Shown piece after piece: positions 1-11,000 of a stretch of DNA of 21,532 nucleotides. Each line of letters starts with the position of its first letter. Positions within the stretch are counted from its first letter, which is position 1. The position numbers and the translations under genes were made by a program. Under the pieces are notes generated by a model. The model searched no databases and was not told the DNA's origin. It saw only the letters and a list, made by a program, of their open reading frames with translations. The DNA lies in IMG/VR virus record IMGVR_UViG_3300047550_004483, positions 1 through 21,532 of that record; one strand, written 5' to 3'. The stretch comes from a virus.

Positions 1-3000
1 GCATTGGACTTCAAAGCAGCCACATACGGAATGCCCTGTGATGCAGGAGACATGATCATGTTCTCCAATGAGTAGGAACTATTAATTTTATCTACTATGA
101 ATTTGTTTTTGCGACTACGTACCCAATAAAAATACCTGGTGGTAATAGCATTAGTATCTGGATCAACATAGTTAGCCACTGAATAAGCCTGATTTTCGGC
201 ATATAGAGGCACACCGTCTAGTCCAAGTTCTACATGCTCACTAGGCAAGTAATCGCTGACTATCCATTCATATACATGAATCGACGATCCAGGAAATAGC
301 TTTCCCCAATTACTAACGCGATAATCAATGGTATGTTGTTCGTAATCAATGAATCGGCATTGATCAATATTCCACCAGTATTGTCCTAGTTGTTTTTGTC
401 CCCAAGCAACCTGATTATCAACTGACAGGGTATTATCCGTTATTTTGCTGTTATACTGTGCAGGATCTATACTAACTGTGTAATCTATGTCAGCAGCTAC
501 CACACCTAGTACACGACCTTTGGCAGGATCAAAAATATCTAATCTTGTAAGTATTTTTTTAGTTTTTTGGCTATACAAATATAAATTGTTGATGCTATTT
601 AGATCTACTTTAGGCTCAGCACTGCGAACTAGTTTCCAATTTATAACAGAATTAACAATGTCAGTAATTCCAAATACCGCCCAAGATGCTGTTGCATCAT
701 TTACCCTGTCGATCCAGGCTAGATCAGTGTCTAACCATCCATGGCGCGGAGTACTTCTAAGTTTGTCTGATATAGTAGCGAAACGCAAGGTTACAAAGTC
801 ATAGATTTCACCTGTAATATCAACAACAGGATTATCTACCAAGTTGGCTATTACCGCTGCCGGGGCCACGAGCACAATTGTTGTGTCAGTAACATCAAAT
901 ACTTGATAAAAACCATCTATGTCGTCTCTGGCATTCTTAATAGCAATTACATCAGCAATTTCTAAATTATGAGCAATATCTGTGGTTACAATAATTTTTT
1001 GGTCGAGATCTAGGTCAATAAATGTTACACTGGCAGCATTTTTATAAGCTCTTATTACTTGCCAATCTTTGTTAAAATACTTGGCTATCCAAATTTTGTA
1101 TCCAGTGCTGAGATTGCTCACAATGTCGGATGCAACTTGATCGAGTTGAGCTATATCAAAAATAAGTCCATTGACATCAGCTTGATTTACGTACCCAGCT
1201 GATTTAATATCATCCTCGTAATCTTTAATAAATGTTCTTTGGTGATTAGAGATAATCTTTTTAATTTCTGGAACTATGCCATTGTTTACATACAAATTAT
1301 AACCAGCTTGAGTAGGATGTAACCCATCTGCACCAAGAGTATCAGTGTATCCTGTTAAACTGTAGGCATCTACAATGTAGTCGTTGTACAACCTGGCCAC
1401 TGATTTCATGGTGTTAACATAATCACTGATATTGCTGTAACCGCCAGCCGAAGTCCATGCTGCACCAGTAGCAGAACTAATAGGTGTTGGTGTGACCCAC
1501 AAACAGGTTTGCTCAGGACGCAGCTTTTGTCTTAGTGCAATTAAATTATTTTTATAAGCTGTCACAGTGACACCGTTTTTAGCATCCATTAACCCGTGAT
1601 TAATCACCACAATATCGGCTTCAATATCATCGGGCCATGCGCCGTTTACGCCATCGCTCCCAGCTAGTAAATTTCCAGAAGTAGAATTCTGCGATGAACG
1701 TGTGGTAACTGCGACCTTATATGCACTGTCTAAATTACTGTAAATCAAGAAATCTGGAGGATTGTTAACTCTACCTGTGATTTGATCGACAACACAGGTC
1801 AGGCTAGCCCCTGCATAAGCAGGATCACGTCCGCACATGATACTATCACCGAATAATTCTATTTTATACACAGTATCAGGAATTACATTGCGATTCAAGA
1901 AAATGTCAGACTTGTAATTTTCTGGTCGACTCAGTAAATCATATGGAAGTAGTTTCCTAGATTCGGTGCCTTGGCCTGTATTATTATTATCTAAAAGCTC
2001 AAATATTAATGGATTATTGTTAAAAACACTTTCTTCCAGGATAATCTGAATTGCTGGATTGCTATCAATTGCGCCATACTCACCGACTCTAGCGCCCCAT
2101 TCTTCATAGATTTCTATGTTATTTTCTAGTCCATCAAAGCGTGCGCGAGCTAGCGCATCAACGGCATTACGAGTGCCTTTCTGTCTAATATAGCCTTGAT
2201 AAAATTTTGATTGAGTAGTTTCACTCATGCCAAGATTGGCCAGGTATGAACGACTACGGTAGCCTATTAGGCCTCGGCTAAATTTAGCAAATTCTTCGTC
2301 AACTGGTGAATTGTCAATGTCATAGTAGTCCGTTGACCGACTAGCACCGTAGCTGAAATTTGGTATCAGCTCTTGTGTAATAGTGCTATCTAGCAGAGTC
2401 CAATAGTTATAATTAAAACTGTCACTGGCAATTTGATTTTGTGTTGCAGTGTAGTTCTTGTTTTTATACAGTACAATATCACCTTTTTTGTAATCAACGC
2501 CAGCAGTCCACTCATCAATTTTTCCGCTAGAGTATATAAAACCAGGTGGTGTTAATTGTCCATCCCATTGGGCAGTTTTAACACCAGCTAATTTAAGTCT
2601 GGATTTTCTGCTGCCCAATTCTGGTTTGTACACTATGTCGTTGAAAACAGTAACATTATCGAAGCACAGCACATGCTCAAATTGAACCAAATTTAATTCT
2701 GCAAATGCAATACTTTGGCCACTTATGGTAAAAATTTTAGTTAACAACCCATCTCTGGTAATACTAAATTCGCTTCGACGTATAACATTAAAATTTACAC
2801 CTAACAATCTGCCGGTCTGGCCATCAATATTATCAACGACAGATTCATCATTGTAAAAACTTATTGTGTCTCCCACCGGGCTCACAACTAAAATATTTTC
2901 TGACTTCCAGCCTTGAGAAGCCCAGGTCAAGAATTCTCTAGCACTAAGTACCCAGTCCTGATTATAACCAAGATCACTGTTATAATTATCAAATATCCAA

Positions 3001-6000
3001 CCTTGGCCTAATAGATAACGTTGGTAACTGATTAAGAAATCTACTACTTGTTGTTCCGTTACAAACTCAAACCCATAAGGAACAGTCAGCTTTTCTAACT
3101 TGAAATCAAGATAGATTACCCCTCTATGATCTAAGACTTCTACAGTGTATGATTTTCCAGTGACTTCGCTTGGAATAATTGTGAAATATGGAAATGAGGT
3201 ATCAAAGCCTGACACAGTAAAACCAGTATCAGTACGTTCAATAATTACGGCACTATAAACCACAGTGTTTATAGGTACACTTTTATTTAAATTGATCGAA
3301 TAATTCTCATCAGGGATAATAATCGATCGTTGATTAGTAGCTGTGCTTTGCTGCTCTGCTATTACCGTTAAAAACTTTTTGTCGCTAAATCCAGCCAGTC
3401 TATGTGTTAGATTTATTTCTAAGTTGGCTAACTTTGATTCAATAAGATCAGAAGATTGATAGCCTTGACTGGTTAAATATCCGTGAATCCAATTAATATA
3501 TCCGGCTGTACGCACAGCATCAGATGGAATTGGATATTCTGTGGTTGCCAATCTTTTACTAAAATTAATATTTCTAAATTGTGGATAAGTTAAACTTGAA
3601 TCAAGTTTATAGCTGCTGGTATCATATAATAGTCCAAAGTATCTAGCAGGCTTCATTAATGCCATAGTTCTATGCAGTGCATATGGATATTCACTACTCC
3701 TACGCCATGCTGACTCCACTGGACCGTGGTCGCCTACCGAGAAATTATTACCGAACGTAGTGCTATTATAGTTTCTTACTAATATAGCCATTGGACTTAA
3801 CAAATTACCTGAATTATCAACAGGCACTATTTGATTAAATCCGGGTCTAGCATATACAGTGTTTATACTTACTGGTTGTGCAGGATCATTTATATATCCA
3901 TTGCTTATGGCTAAAATTAGTGCAGCTCTTTTAGTTGGGTTAGTCCAGCTATAGTAAGTATCCCACCATGTTGGCTTGATAGTAAAGCCCAATATTTCCC
4001 ACGGGTGCGAATGCGGGCGGTCTGTATCAAAATAAAATTTATAAATTCCTCTCCAAAATCCCGGCAAGTATTGATTATTGTCAGTTACTGATTTATTGTA
4101 ATTGTAGGTAAAACTGTCATTACCGACAAAATAATTATTGGTTATGTAGTCAACTTGATTAGAACCCACCCATTTCAAAAATTCTACATTGAGAATCTGA
4201 TTAAATTCGCTAAGAGAATAATCAGTAGTTCTAAAGTTCCCAGGAATTTGTGCTAATATATCAAATTGATTTCTTGAGTATTCAGTTTTTATATTATTAT
4301 ATATTCTATACTCAAGTTCTAAAACAAGATTATCCCTAAAATCATTGAATGCTGGAATTAGGCTGCCATCGTGCCCTTGTATTACATAAGTCGGAGTTCT
4401 ATAAGTATTATCTAAATATCGTACAGGCTGAAATTTAGGATAAAGCCCTAACTTAGTTGGAGTCTCAGGAACATAATTACCATTGGTGTTAATATACTCT
4501 CTAATTTCTAGTATGTCATTCAATGACAATGTAACAGATGTATCAATAATAACCACTGGACTAGTACTAAATGTGTAGTCTTTGGTTTTGAGTAACTGAA
4601 TTCCATTTAAATAAACTAAGATACTTTTTGAGCTTGGCACAGAATCAGCAAACGCAGTAGTAATATTATAGATTTTTGTGCTTGGATTAGTAATCGAATA
4701 AATGATAGACTTGTAATTTTTTCCTGAAGGAACCATGTCAGAATAATACCAAGGGAAACTGCTATCTTTAACTTGATTTATATTAGACATTATCAAATCA
4801 ACAATGGTTGATACATCACCACTTGCTGCTTCCGGGAGTACACTGGCTAATTCTAAAAATTTATTTTTAAATCTTGTGTATTCTTTTCTTGCAAAATTAA
4901 TACTATGATAAAAATTGGCCTGACGGTCATTGGAAAATAATCCGGTAACAGTCAATGGAGAACTATGCTGTAATAATGTACCCGCTAGTGTATCTGTATT
5001 AATATCCCTGAGATTACTAGAAGCCGACACTAATCCCAAAAATCCCTTAGCGGTTTCGCCAATCTTGTAAAAATGATTACGTACCTGCCCTAATGTTATC
5101 AAAGAAATTGGTAGATTCTGTCCATTGTATTCTAGGTTCTGTGGTATTGTATAATATCCAAAATCACTGACTTCGTTGCTATAAACAAAAATATCAATTT
5201 TATCATCGGCCGAAAGCAGTGTTGGATCTATGCGAATAGTTTTACGTGTTCCTACTAATTGATAGCTATAAGCATCTGATTGTCCAGGACGAGATTTTAT
5301 TAAAAGATTATTATTAATGTAGACTCGTAGTGAAGTTTCGCTGCCTACTGTGACCGATTCTGCAGCAGGTACTACTCCAATTTCATAATAACTAGTTACA
5401 CCATCGAATATGGTACTTAAATGTTGATACTGCCTGGCAGCCCGATCTACCTTGTTCCAAACATTAATTTTTCCATACGTAGTTCTACCAGTTATTTTTT
5501 CTAAAAATCCTGTGTAGATTTTTTTACTGATTTCATCATTAATAATATTAGAAACTGTATGAGTAAACTGATCAGTTTCAAAATTATTAACAAAATTAAG
5601 GTCACCTATACTGTTTTCAATGCCAGCATAACTTACTGGGAATCCAAGAACTGGATCGTTACTGGTTATGCCTCGTTTATATGAAAATAATTTAGTGCCA
5701 GTAAATGAACTGTTTGGATACGCTATAGTACTGCTAAAACTTTGGCCAGCAGAATTAATAACATCAAACAATGGTTCTTGGTTTAATAAATTTTTTTGCT
5801 GTGCCTGTGTCCATACCAACGAAGCTGTAAGATAAAAAGTTTTTTTAGCATTATCGCCGATTAGTACCGTAACCGATTCATAGCTTTCAAGAACGTCTAG
5901 TGAAGTTAGAACAATCTTAGGAATGTTATATCTAATACAACACACCGAATTATAATTTTGTGTAGGTGCTCTATCTAATAACAGTTGAGTGTTAGAATAT

Positions 6001-8051
6001 ATTTGTTCTACCTTACCTATATAGGTCATGTCTTCTAGGTAAATATCGGCACCAGGAACCAGTTCCGTAAGGAAGCTGGTCATAAAGCCGTTTACCAATC
6101 GTTTTTGGTACTTTAACTCAATAGTACCAGCCAAGATTCCGTCATAGGTTAATAAAGCACTTTGATCTACGGTGTCTACTCTATAGATACTGCGCCGTAC
6201 TGTGCTGTCTAAATCACAGGCAAACACTACTTTCTGACCGATTTGTAAATTTATTCCATAATTTTTAACTGTGGTAATTGGAAGTAAATTTATTTGTGCT
6301 ATGTCGTTTAAAACAATTGCTTGACCATTTACATTTAATACTGTACCAGGACTAAAGAATTGATCAACTAGATCTACACCAATTCTACTCATGTTAAACA
6401 ATCGTAGGTCTGGATCGAATTCTATTATAGGCCGCTGAGCTCTTGATGACTGATCTATAACAGGTACACGATTATTGTATGCAGCACTGCTTTTAATAAC
6501 ATCTATATGAAACCAACGATTGCTACGACTCCAAGCATTAAGGTCTAAACTGCTACGATTAATAGTAATGTAGTCATGACCGAAACTGGTACGAACATCA
6601 CCATCGAATAGATCTATATCGTAATTTACAGTGTCGAAAGGTATGCTTTCGAAAGGATTTTCTACTTCGACACCGATGAGTTTGTTAAAATCTACTAATC
6701 TTATAGCTGTGCCGACCCCTTCAACAATGTAGGTTTTGTTTTGATATTGACTAGGAGTCACAGTATTATCAAAAAATACTTTCATACCATTGGAAAAGAC
6801 TATGCCGGTAGGACTAGTGTAGGTAGTTTGACCGATAATATTTGCCGTAACATCGATTACTTGAAGTGGAGTATCAATTATTTCTATTTCACCACAAAGA
6901 GCAGAATTTACACTATTTTGATAAAATAATTTTGTCACTGGTGCAGTAATAGGATCGATCATAACAAACTGATCACTGGTTACTGTGTATTCTTCACCGG
7001 CTTGTGTTGCTCCCAACCGTACTTGCACACGAGGCGTTGCTGGTAATGATCTAACAAAAGTTAATTCAACTTGATTGTTATGATTTATATTAATTTGGTA
7101 AACACCACGTCGTTGATTAGTAGGTACTATACTACCGGTGCGTGTAGTCCAGTCTGCAGAAATACTACTTGGATTTAAAAAAATTACGAATCGACCTTTG
7201 GGATAATCGTTGTTGCCATCAAATGCAGTTACACCTAATGTGTAATTGCTACCATCAACACTGGTAAAGGTATCAGATATAGCATAGTCAACATAATCAA
7301 TTAACTTCATGCCAAAGTAAAAATCTTGTACAGTTTCAGTAGGTACAGCGAATGTAACTGTGCCCGAACTAGCGCCATTGTTAGTAACACCTTGTACTCT
7401 ACGACTGCTAGTAGCCGAGGCGTACTTTTTAGTTCCTATGATTCCAGGTTCAGTCTGAATCCAAAAACTACTGCCGGGGTGATTTACTGTAAAGGCATAG
7501 GTAACACCACGATTTAATCTAATAGTCGGATTAGCAGCCGTGTTAATTGTATAGGCACTACTTGCAGCATTACCAGTCACTGTGATAACATTACTGGTAG
7601 TGCTAACTAAAGTGCTTATAGTAACTGTTTCCGGACCATTCGGTAACCAATAGTACTGGCTATAATTAACAAATTTATCTAGATCAATTCTAGGGTCAAA
7701 ACTGTAATACTCGGATTCGAACAATCTATCGTGGTTATTAGCAATACCATTGTTGTTTGTTATATTGTTGATTATATCAATGTAGTCTGCGTAAAAGTCG
7801 ATGTCCCCGGAATTATTTTTGGCAATTAGCCCGGGCTCAAGTTGATAGTTAATTCTATTAGTAGTGGGTTCCTGGACGTAGTTGTCGGCTTGACTAAAAG
7901 TCGGGCTAAACTTTCGCCCGATAAACCCATCGATCCGTGTGAAATTAGGCTCGCTGACCAGCTGGTCCAGGGTTGATCCTAGAAACTTTTTATTAGTTTC
8001 AGATCTAAAAATGTTTGGTAGGAAATTCAGTGTTTTTCTAATGACTGCCAT
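1..8051 (-). CDS. Giant baseplate/tail-fibre structural protein with embedded SGNH hydrolase (partial, C-terminus off the left edge)
   Basis: The frame starts at ATG 8051 (MAVIRKTLNFLPNIF) and stays open to position 3, giving at least 2683 codons; I checked many lines for in-frame stops and found none. It follows gp6 by 18 nt, the place where T4 has gp7, and it is probably a virion protein of the wedge periphery or tail fibres. I do not see clear T4 gp7 similarity. Modules seen: an N-terminal region (SETNKKFLGSTLDQL, then GFIGRK), a cupredoxin-like segment (about residues 160-255), a fibre-type motif VYLNGIQLLKTKDYTF (near 1149), a Trp/Tyr carbohydrate-binding-like module (about 1845-1885), and an SGNH hydrolase (about 2060-2260). 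It continues past the hydrolase for over 400 residues. No purine-rich ribosome-binding site precedes the start, so translation may be coupled to gp6. The long frame is certain; the exact virion role is inferred. Confidence 0.85.
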   Translation of the reverse strand, partial: MAVIRKTLNFLPNIFRSETNKKFLGSTLDQLVSEPNFTRIDGFIGRKFSPTFSQADNYVQEPTTNRINYQLEPGLIAKNNSGDIDFYADYIDIINNITNNNGIANNHDRLFESEYYSFDPRIDLDKFVNYSQYYWLPNGPETVTISTLVSTTSNVITVTGNAASSAYTINTAANPTIRLNRGVTYAFTVNHPGSSFWIQTEPGIIGTKKYASATSSRRVQGVTNNGASSGTVTFAVPTETVQDFYFGMKLIDYVDYAISDTFTSVDGSNYTLGVTAFDGNNDYPKGRFVIFLNPSSISADWTTRTGSIVPTNQRRGVYQININHNNQVELTFVRSLPATPRVQVRLGATQAGEEYTVTSDQFVMIDPITAPVTKLFYQNSVNSALCGEIEIIDTPLQVIDVTANIIGQTTYTSPTGIVFSNGMKVFFDNTVTPSQYQNKTYIVEGVGTAIRLVDFNKLIGVEVENPFESIPFDTVNYDIDLFDGDVRTSFGHDYITINRSSLDLNAWSRSNRWFHIDVIKSSAAYNNRVPVIDQSSRAQRPIIEFDPDLRLFNMSRIGVDLVDQFFSPGTVLNVNGQAIVLNDIAQINLLPITTVKNYGINLQIGQKVVFACDLDSTVRRSIYRVDTVDQSALLTYDGILAGTIELKYQKRLVNGFMTSFLTELVPGADIYLEDMTYIGKVEQIYSNTQLLLDRAPTQNYNSVCCIRYNIPKIVLTSLDVLESYESVTVLIGDNAKKTFYLTASLVWTQAQQKNLLNQEPLFDVINSAGQSFSSTIAYPNSSFTGTKLFSYKRGITSNDPVLGFPVSYAGIENSIGDLNFVNNFETDQFTHTVSNIINDEISKKIYTGFLEKITGRTTYGKINVWNKVDRAARQYQHLSTIFDGVTSYYEIGVVPAAESVTVGSETSLRVYINNNLLIKSRPGQSDAYSYQLVGTRKTIRIDPTLLSADDKIDIFVYSNEVSDFGYYTIPQNLEYNGQNLPISLITLGQVRNHFYKIGETAKGFLGLVSASSNLRDINTDTLAGTLLQHSSPLTVTGLFSNDRQANFYHSINFARKEYTRFKNKFLELASVLPEAASGDVSTIVDLIMSNINQVKDSSFPWYYSDMVPSGKNYKSIIYSITNPSTKIYNITTAFADSVPSSKSILVYLNGIQLLKTKDYTFSTSPVVIIDTSVTLSLNDILEIREYINTNGNYVPETPTKLGLYPKFQPVRYLDNTYRTPTYVIQGHDGSLIPAFNDFRDNLVLELEYRIYNNIKTEYSRNQFDILAQIPGNFRTTDYSLSEFNQILNVEFLKWVGSNQVDYITNNYFVGNDSFTYNYNKSVTDNNQYLPGFWRGIYKFYFDTDRPHSHPWEILGFTIKPTWWDTYYSWTNPTKRAALILAISNGYINDPAQPVSINTVYARPGFNQIVPVDNSGNLLSPMAILVRNYNSTTFGNNFSVGDHGPVESAWRRSSEYPYALHRTMALMKPARYFGLLYDTSSYKLDSSLTYPQFRNINFSKRLATTEYPIPSDAVRTAGYINWIHGYLTSQGYQSSDLIESKLANLEINLTHRLAGFSDKKFLTVIAEQQSTATNQRSIIIPDENYSINLNKSVPINTVVYSAVIIERTDTGFTVSGFDTSFPYFTIIPSEVTGKSYTVEVLDHRGVIYLDFKLEKLTVPYGFEFVTEQQVVDFLISYQRYLLGQGWIFDNYNSDLGYNQDWVLSAREFLTWASQGWKSENILVVSPVGDTISFYNDESVVDNIDGQTGRLLGVNFNVIRRSEFSITRDGLLTKIFTISGQSIAFAELNLVQFEHVLCFDNVTVFNDIVYKPELGSRKSRLKLAGVKTAQWDGQLTPPGFIYSSGKIDEWTAGVDYKKGDIVLYKNKNYTATQNQIASDSFNYNYWTLLDSTITQELIPNFSYGASRSTDYYDIDNSPVDEEFAKFSRGLIGYRSRSYLANLGMSETTQSKFYQGYIRQKGTRNAVDALARARFDGLENNIEIYEEWGARVGEYGAIDSNPAIQIILEESVFNNNPLIFELLDNNNTGQGTESRKLLPYDLLSRPENYKSDIFLNRNVIPDTVYKIELFGDSIMCGRDPAYAGASLTCVVDQITGRVNNPPDFLIYSNLDSAYKVAVTTRSSQNSTSGNLLAGSDGVNGAWPDDIEADIVVINHGLMDAKNGVTVTAYKNNLIALRQKLRPEQTCLWVTPTPISSATGAAWTSAGGYSNISDYVNTMKSVARLYNDYIVDAYSLTGYTDTLGADGLHPTQAGYNLYVNNGIVPEIKKIISNHQRTFIKDYEDDIKSAGYVNQADVNGLIFDIAQLDQVASDIVSNLSTGYKIWIAKYFNKDWQVIRAYKNAASVTFIDLDLDQKIIVTTDIAHNLEIADVIAIKNARDDIDGFYQVFDVTDTTIVLVAPAAVIANLVDNPVVDITGEIYDFVTLRFATISDKLRSTPRHGWLDTDLAWIDRVNDATASWAVFGITDIVNSVINWKLVRSAEPKVDLNSINNLYLYSQKTKKILTRLDIFDPAKGRVLGVVAADIDYTVSIDPAQYNSKITDNTLSVDNQVAWGQKQLGQYWWNIDQCRFIDYEQHTIDYRVSNWGKLFPGSSIHVYEWIVSDYLPSEHVELGLDGVPLYAENQAYSVANYVDPDTNAITTRYFYWVRSRKNKFIVDKINSSYSLENMIMSPASQGIPYVAALKSN
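1270..1875 (-). other. SGNH/GDSL hydrolase domain inside the giant structural protein
   Basis: Residues about 2060-2260 carry the hallmark blocks of the SGNH hydrolase superfamily. Block I is YKIELFGDSIMCG, with the nucleophile at Ser2070. Block V is GADGLHPTQAGY, with Asp2242 and His2245 completing the triad. Block III reads VVINHGLMDA, where the usual G-x-N-D is G-L-M-D, so the oxyanion-hole Asn is replaced by Met2155. Members of this family remove acetyl or other acyl groups from polysaccharides or lipids. In a tail protein the likely target is acylated host-surface glycan, but that is inferred. The domain is in frame with the structural sequence on both sides. Confidence in the fold is high; confidence in activity is moderate because of the Met substitution. 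Confidence 0.85.
2385..2520 (-). other. Chitin-binding-like (CBM5/12-type) module
   Basis: Residues about 1845-1885 read W-T-A-G-V-D-Y-K-K-G-D-I-V-L-Y, then K-N-Y-T-A-T, and end in Y-W-T-L-L-D. The spacing W..G..Y..GD.V.Y......Y.A....... ..W matches the small aromatic carbohydrate-binding modules of the CBM5/12 type. It lies about 180 residues before the SGNH domain in the same polypeptide, as expected if it positions the hydrolase on glycan. The assignment rests on pattern alone. Confidence 0.5.
7287..7572 (-). other. Cupredoxin-like module near the N-terminus of the giant protein
   Basis: Residues about 160-255 contain PTIRLNRGVTYAFTV, then HPGSSFWIQTEPG (Trp197), a VTNNGASSGTVTFAVP segment, and a short aromatic turn. 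This is the strand order of a small cupredoxin-like beta domain often found in marine phage virion proteins. The copper-binding C-terminal loop (C-x-x-H-x-x-M) is absent, so it is probably structural. A related copy occurs in the neighbouring gp6. Confidence 0.55.
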
Positions 8052-8069
8052 GTCTAGGGTTCGCCGAGT

Positions 8070-11000
8070 TTAATTTACAACAGAAAGACTTTGATTTAAT
8101 TGATTAGCAGATAATGAGCTTATAATTTCCACATCATCCACAGTGGCTGAACTAATTATAATTTCATTAGCTTCTGCATTGATTTGATAAAGACTACCAA
8201 ATGCTACATTGGAGTTTCGAGGTACTATAACAATACTGGCAATATTTGGACTTAATACCCGATGAAGATAGGCACTTAACTCACTGAAATAAAATGTTTC
8301 TCCAAAATCCCAATTATCGCTACTAAAATATTCATTAATAGCCGAAATTACCGAGGTTTTAATATCAGCATCACTGATATTTAAATTAGGATTTTTCACT
8401 ACCTTAAAAATAGATTGTAGGCTGGATTCGGATTTTGAACCAAAAACAGGCTTGAAATTAGCACTGTTAAACACTATGGTGTCGCTAATGCTCTTTAAAT
8501 TTTCTAATTCTGAATACAACAATGCCAGTTCTGTATTAGTAGGTGCACTTGGCTCAACAACAGCATTACTGGTATCTTGCAGCCATTGCCTATAACTGAC
8601 ATCATAATCTTTTGTTAATACATAAATGTCAATAATATTACTGATGCTGGGATCTATTCTATTCGTATTTGGACTGTTGTGCCTGTATTGATACATGAGA
8701 TTTTGTCTACCATAATAGACTTTGTAATCAGATAATGCGGAACTAAACACTCTAACACCGTTGACTAATTGTACTTTTCTAAACTCTTTGTCGGCGGTAA
8801 AATAAAACAACTGATCAAGTTCGTAATTTCTAATCACTGCCAATGCACTGGCCATATTTTCAAAATTACTGATAACAGAATTTGTGTCAACTAGCTCTAA
8901 TTTGATAAAATTATTGTAACCTAACACAGATTTAAAAAATATCAACTTGTTATTTGGATTAATTTTATGATCCACTATAATTTTAAACAGATCCGGTATA
9001 TCAGGCACTGTATCATTATTAGTATCTGCGTAAGTCAAATATATGCTTTTGTTTTGCACATACCCATCATTTTCTACAATTGGCTTACTGATGTACCAAA
9101 TATAATCTTGCGCCAATGGCAAAGAACTATCTGGCATACTGTTTACTTTTAATACCTTAACATGATCACGAATAACACGATTGTTTTCGCTGTCGTAGAT
9201 GCTAAGTGCTGGATCAAAATAAAAATTAGTTTGCGCTGGGCTATGAAATACGTACTTAATACCTTTATAAGTCAAAGTGTACTTATTGTTTTTACTATCA
9301 TACACAAACTTCAGATACCATTCAGAGCTATTTAGATTTTCTGCAGCCACAAACTGCCATGACTGTAAATCTGAATCATAAGTCATACCAAAGTTGTTTA
9401 ACCCTGTAAGATTATCGATTACTAAATTTGTAAGTGTTGTAGCCCATTCATTTTCAAAGGCTGGTGTTACTTCATCGACAATAGCCCCGGTTGGTACTTT
9501 TATATTTGTGACTACTGGTCCTGTACCATTGGCAAAATTTCCTTGACCGTTGTTTGTGCCATTTCCATATAATTGTACAATCGTGGTATGAATAAAATTC
9601 TTTTCCACATCGGGTCTACTCACAGTTCCTAATACTAGATTATTCATGCTGTTAAAATAGTAACCGGTAGGAGCTCTAAATTTAATTATAGCCCCAGGCT
9701 TAATGTATCTAGATTGTGTAGTAACACTGTTGCCTACAGCACTAGGAGTATTGTTATAGGTAAAGTACCCAGTGCTGGCACTGTCACCTACTGTAGACAA
9801 TACCCAAATTAGATCACTAGTAACTTGTCCAGTACCAAAACTGCTTATGATAATATTGCCTGACAGGTTAGCGTGATTCTCTGATGAATAATAATAAGTG
9901 CCGGCAGTGACATTAGAAGTGTTCCAGGTCACAGTTCCTGACGCAATGCCGTTATTAGTGGTTAACCCAGTGGTCACAGCATTGGCATTACCTGTACCAG
10001 GAAAGGTCTTAATCCAAAACGGATGCCCTGGTGCCGAAACGTTAAAAACTAATACATCCCCGATCTTAGACAAAATGTTTGGGTCTGTACCAGACACGTT
10101 GCCGCCAAAAACATAGTTAGCATTGCCACTGGCTGTAACCGAATATGATTTAGTTTTATTACCGGCATTATCTGCTACAAAACTGGTGCCTACATTATTG
10201 TTTGCGGAACCAAATTCGGTAAAATCAGTGGTTCCTGCACTGCTAATTGTATAGCGTACAGTATTCACCAAAGCGTTGGCACTAATACTACTGGCCATTG
10301 GTAATTCGACACTAACATTGGCATAGTAATAATGCAAGAGCTCTTGACTAGTTACCACTGTGGGTAGTACCGTGTTATAAACAATTTTCTTTATATCTAT
10401 ATTGGTTCCAACATAAAATTCTGTGTTAGCTGAAAATTCGTCAAGATATAAAACACCATCGTCTCCGTAGATATTGGTACTGGAATATTTGCCGGTTGTG
10501 TCTAATACGTCGAGATACCTGCTGAGTCCAGAACTAGTACGGTTAACTGCCTTGACCTTTTGTACACTGCTAAAACTAGTGAAAGGTAAGATATTGTAGT
10601 CTTCGCCGGTGACCATTCGATTTTGGCTGTAGTACTGTTGTGGTGCACGTTCTTTTATATCGTTAACTGTTTCACGTGCCAATGCATTTCCTACAGTGTA
10701 CATTAAGCTAGCTCGCAGTGTTACGGTTTCTACTTTATTATATCTGCTAACATAATCTATACTGACTTGAATAGATCTTAGTTCTTCTGGGCTAATTTTA
10801 TATGTAAGTCCATTGCTGACTCTATAATACAAACGAAAATTACCCTGAGGTATATTACTAAAACTACCATCACCAAACACCAATGAAATTTGGTCATTGG
10901 TTCTACTATTAATTTGATAGAGATTTCTATCAGTTCTATTATTATAGATCACGTTGATACCAGACGTTGCAGGCACATTTTCCCAGAGATCTTGTAGTGC

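Noticed and set aside
487-804. Plus-strand open frame of 105 codons
   Set aside because: It lies antisense to the continuous giant gene, has no ribosome-binding site and no recognisable protein pattern.
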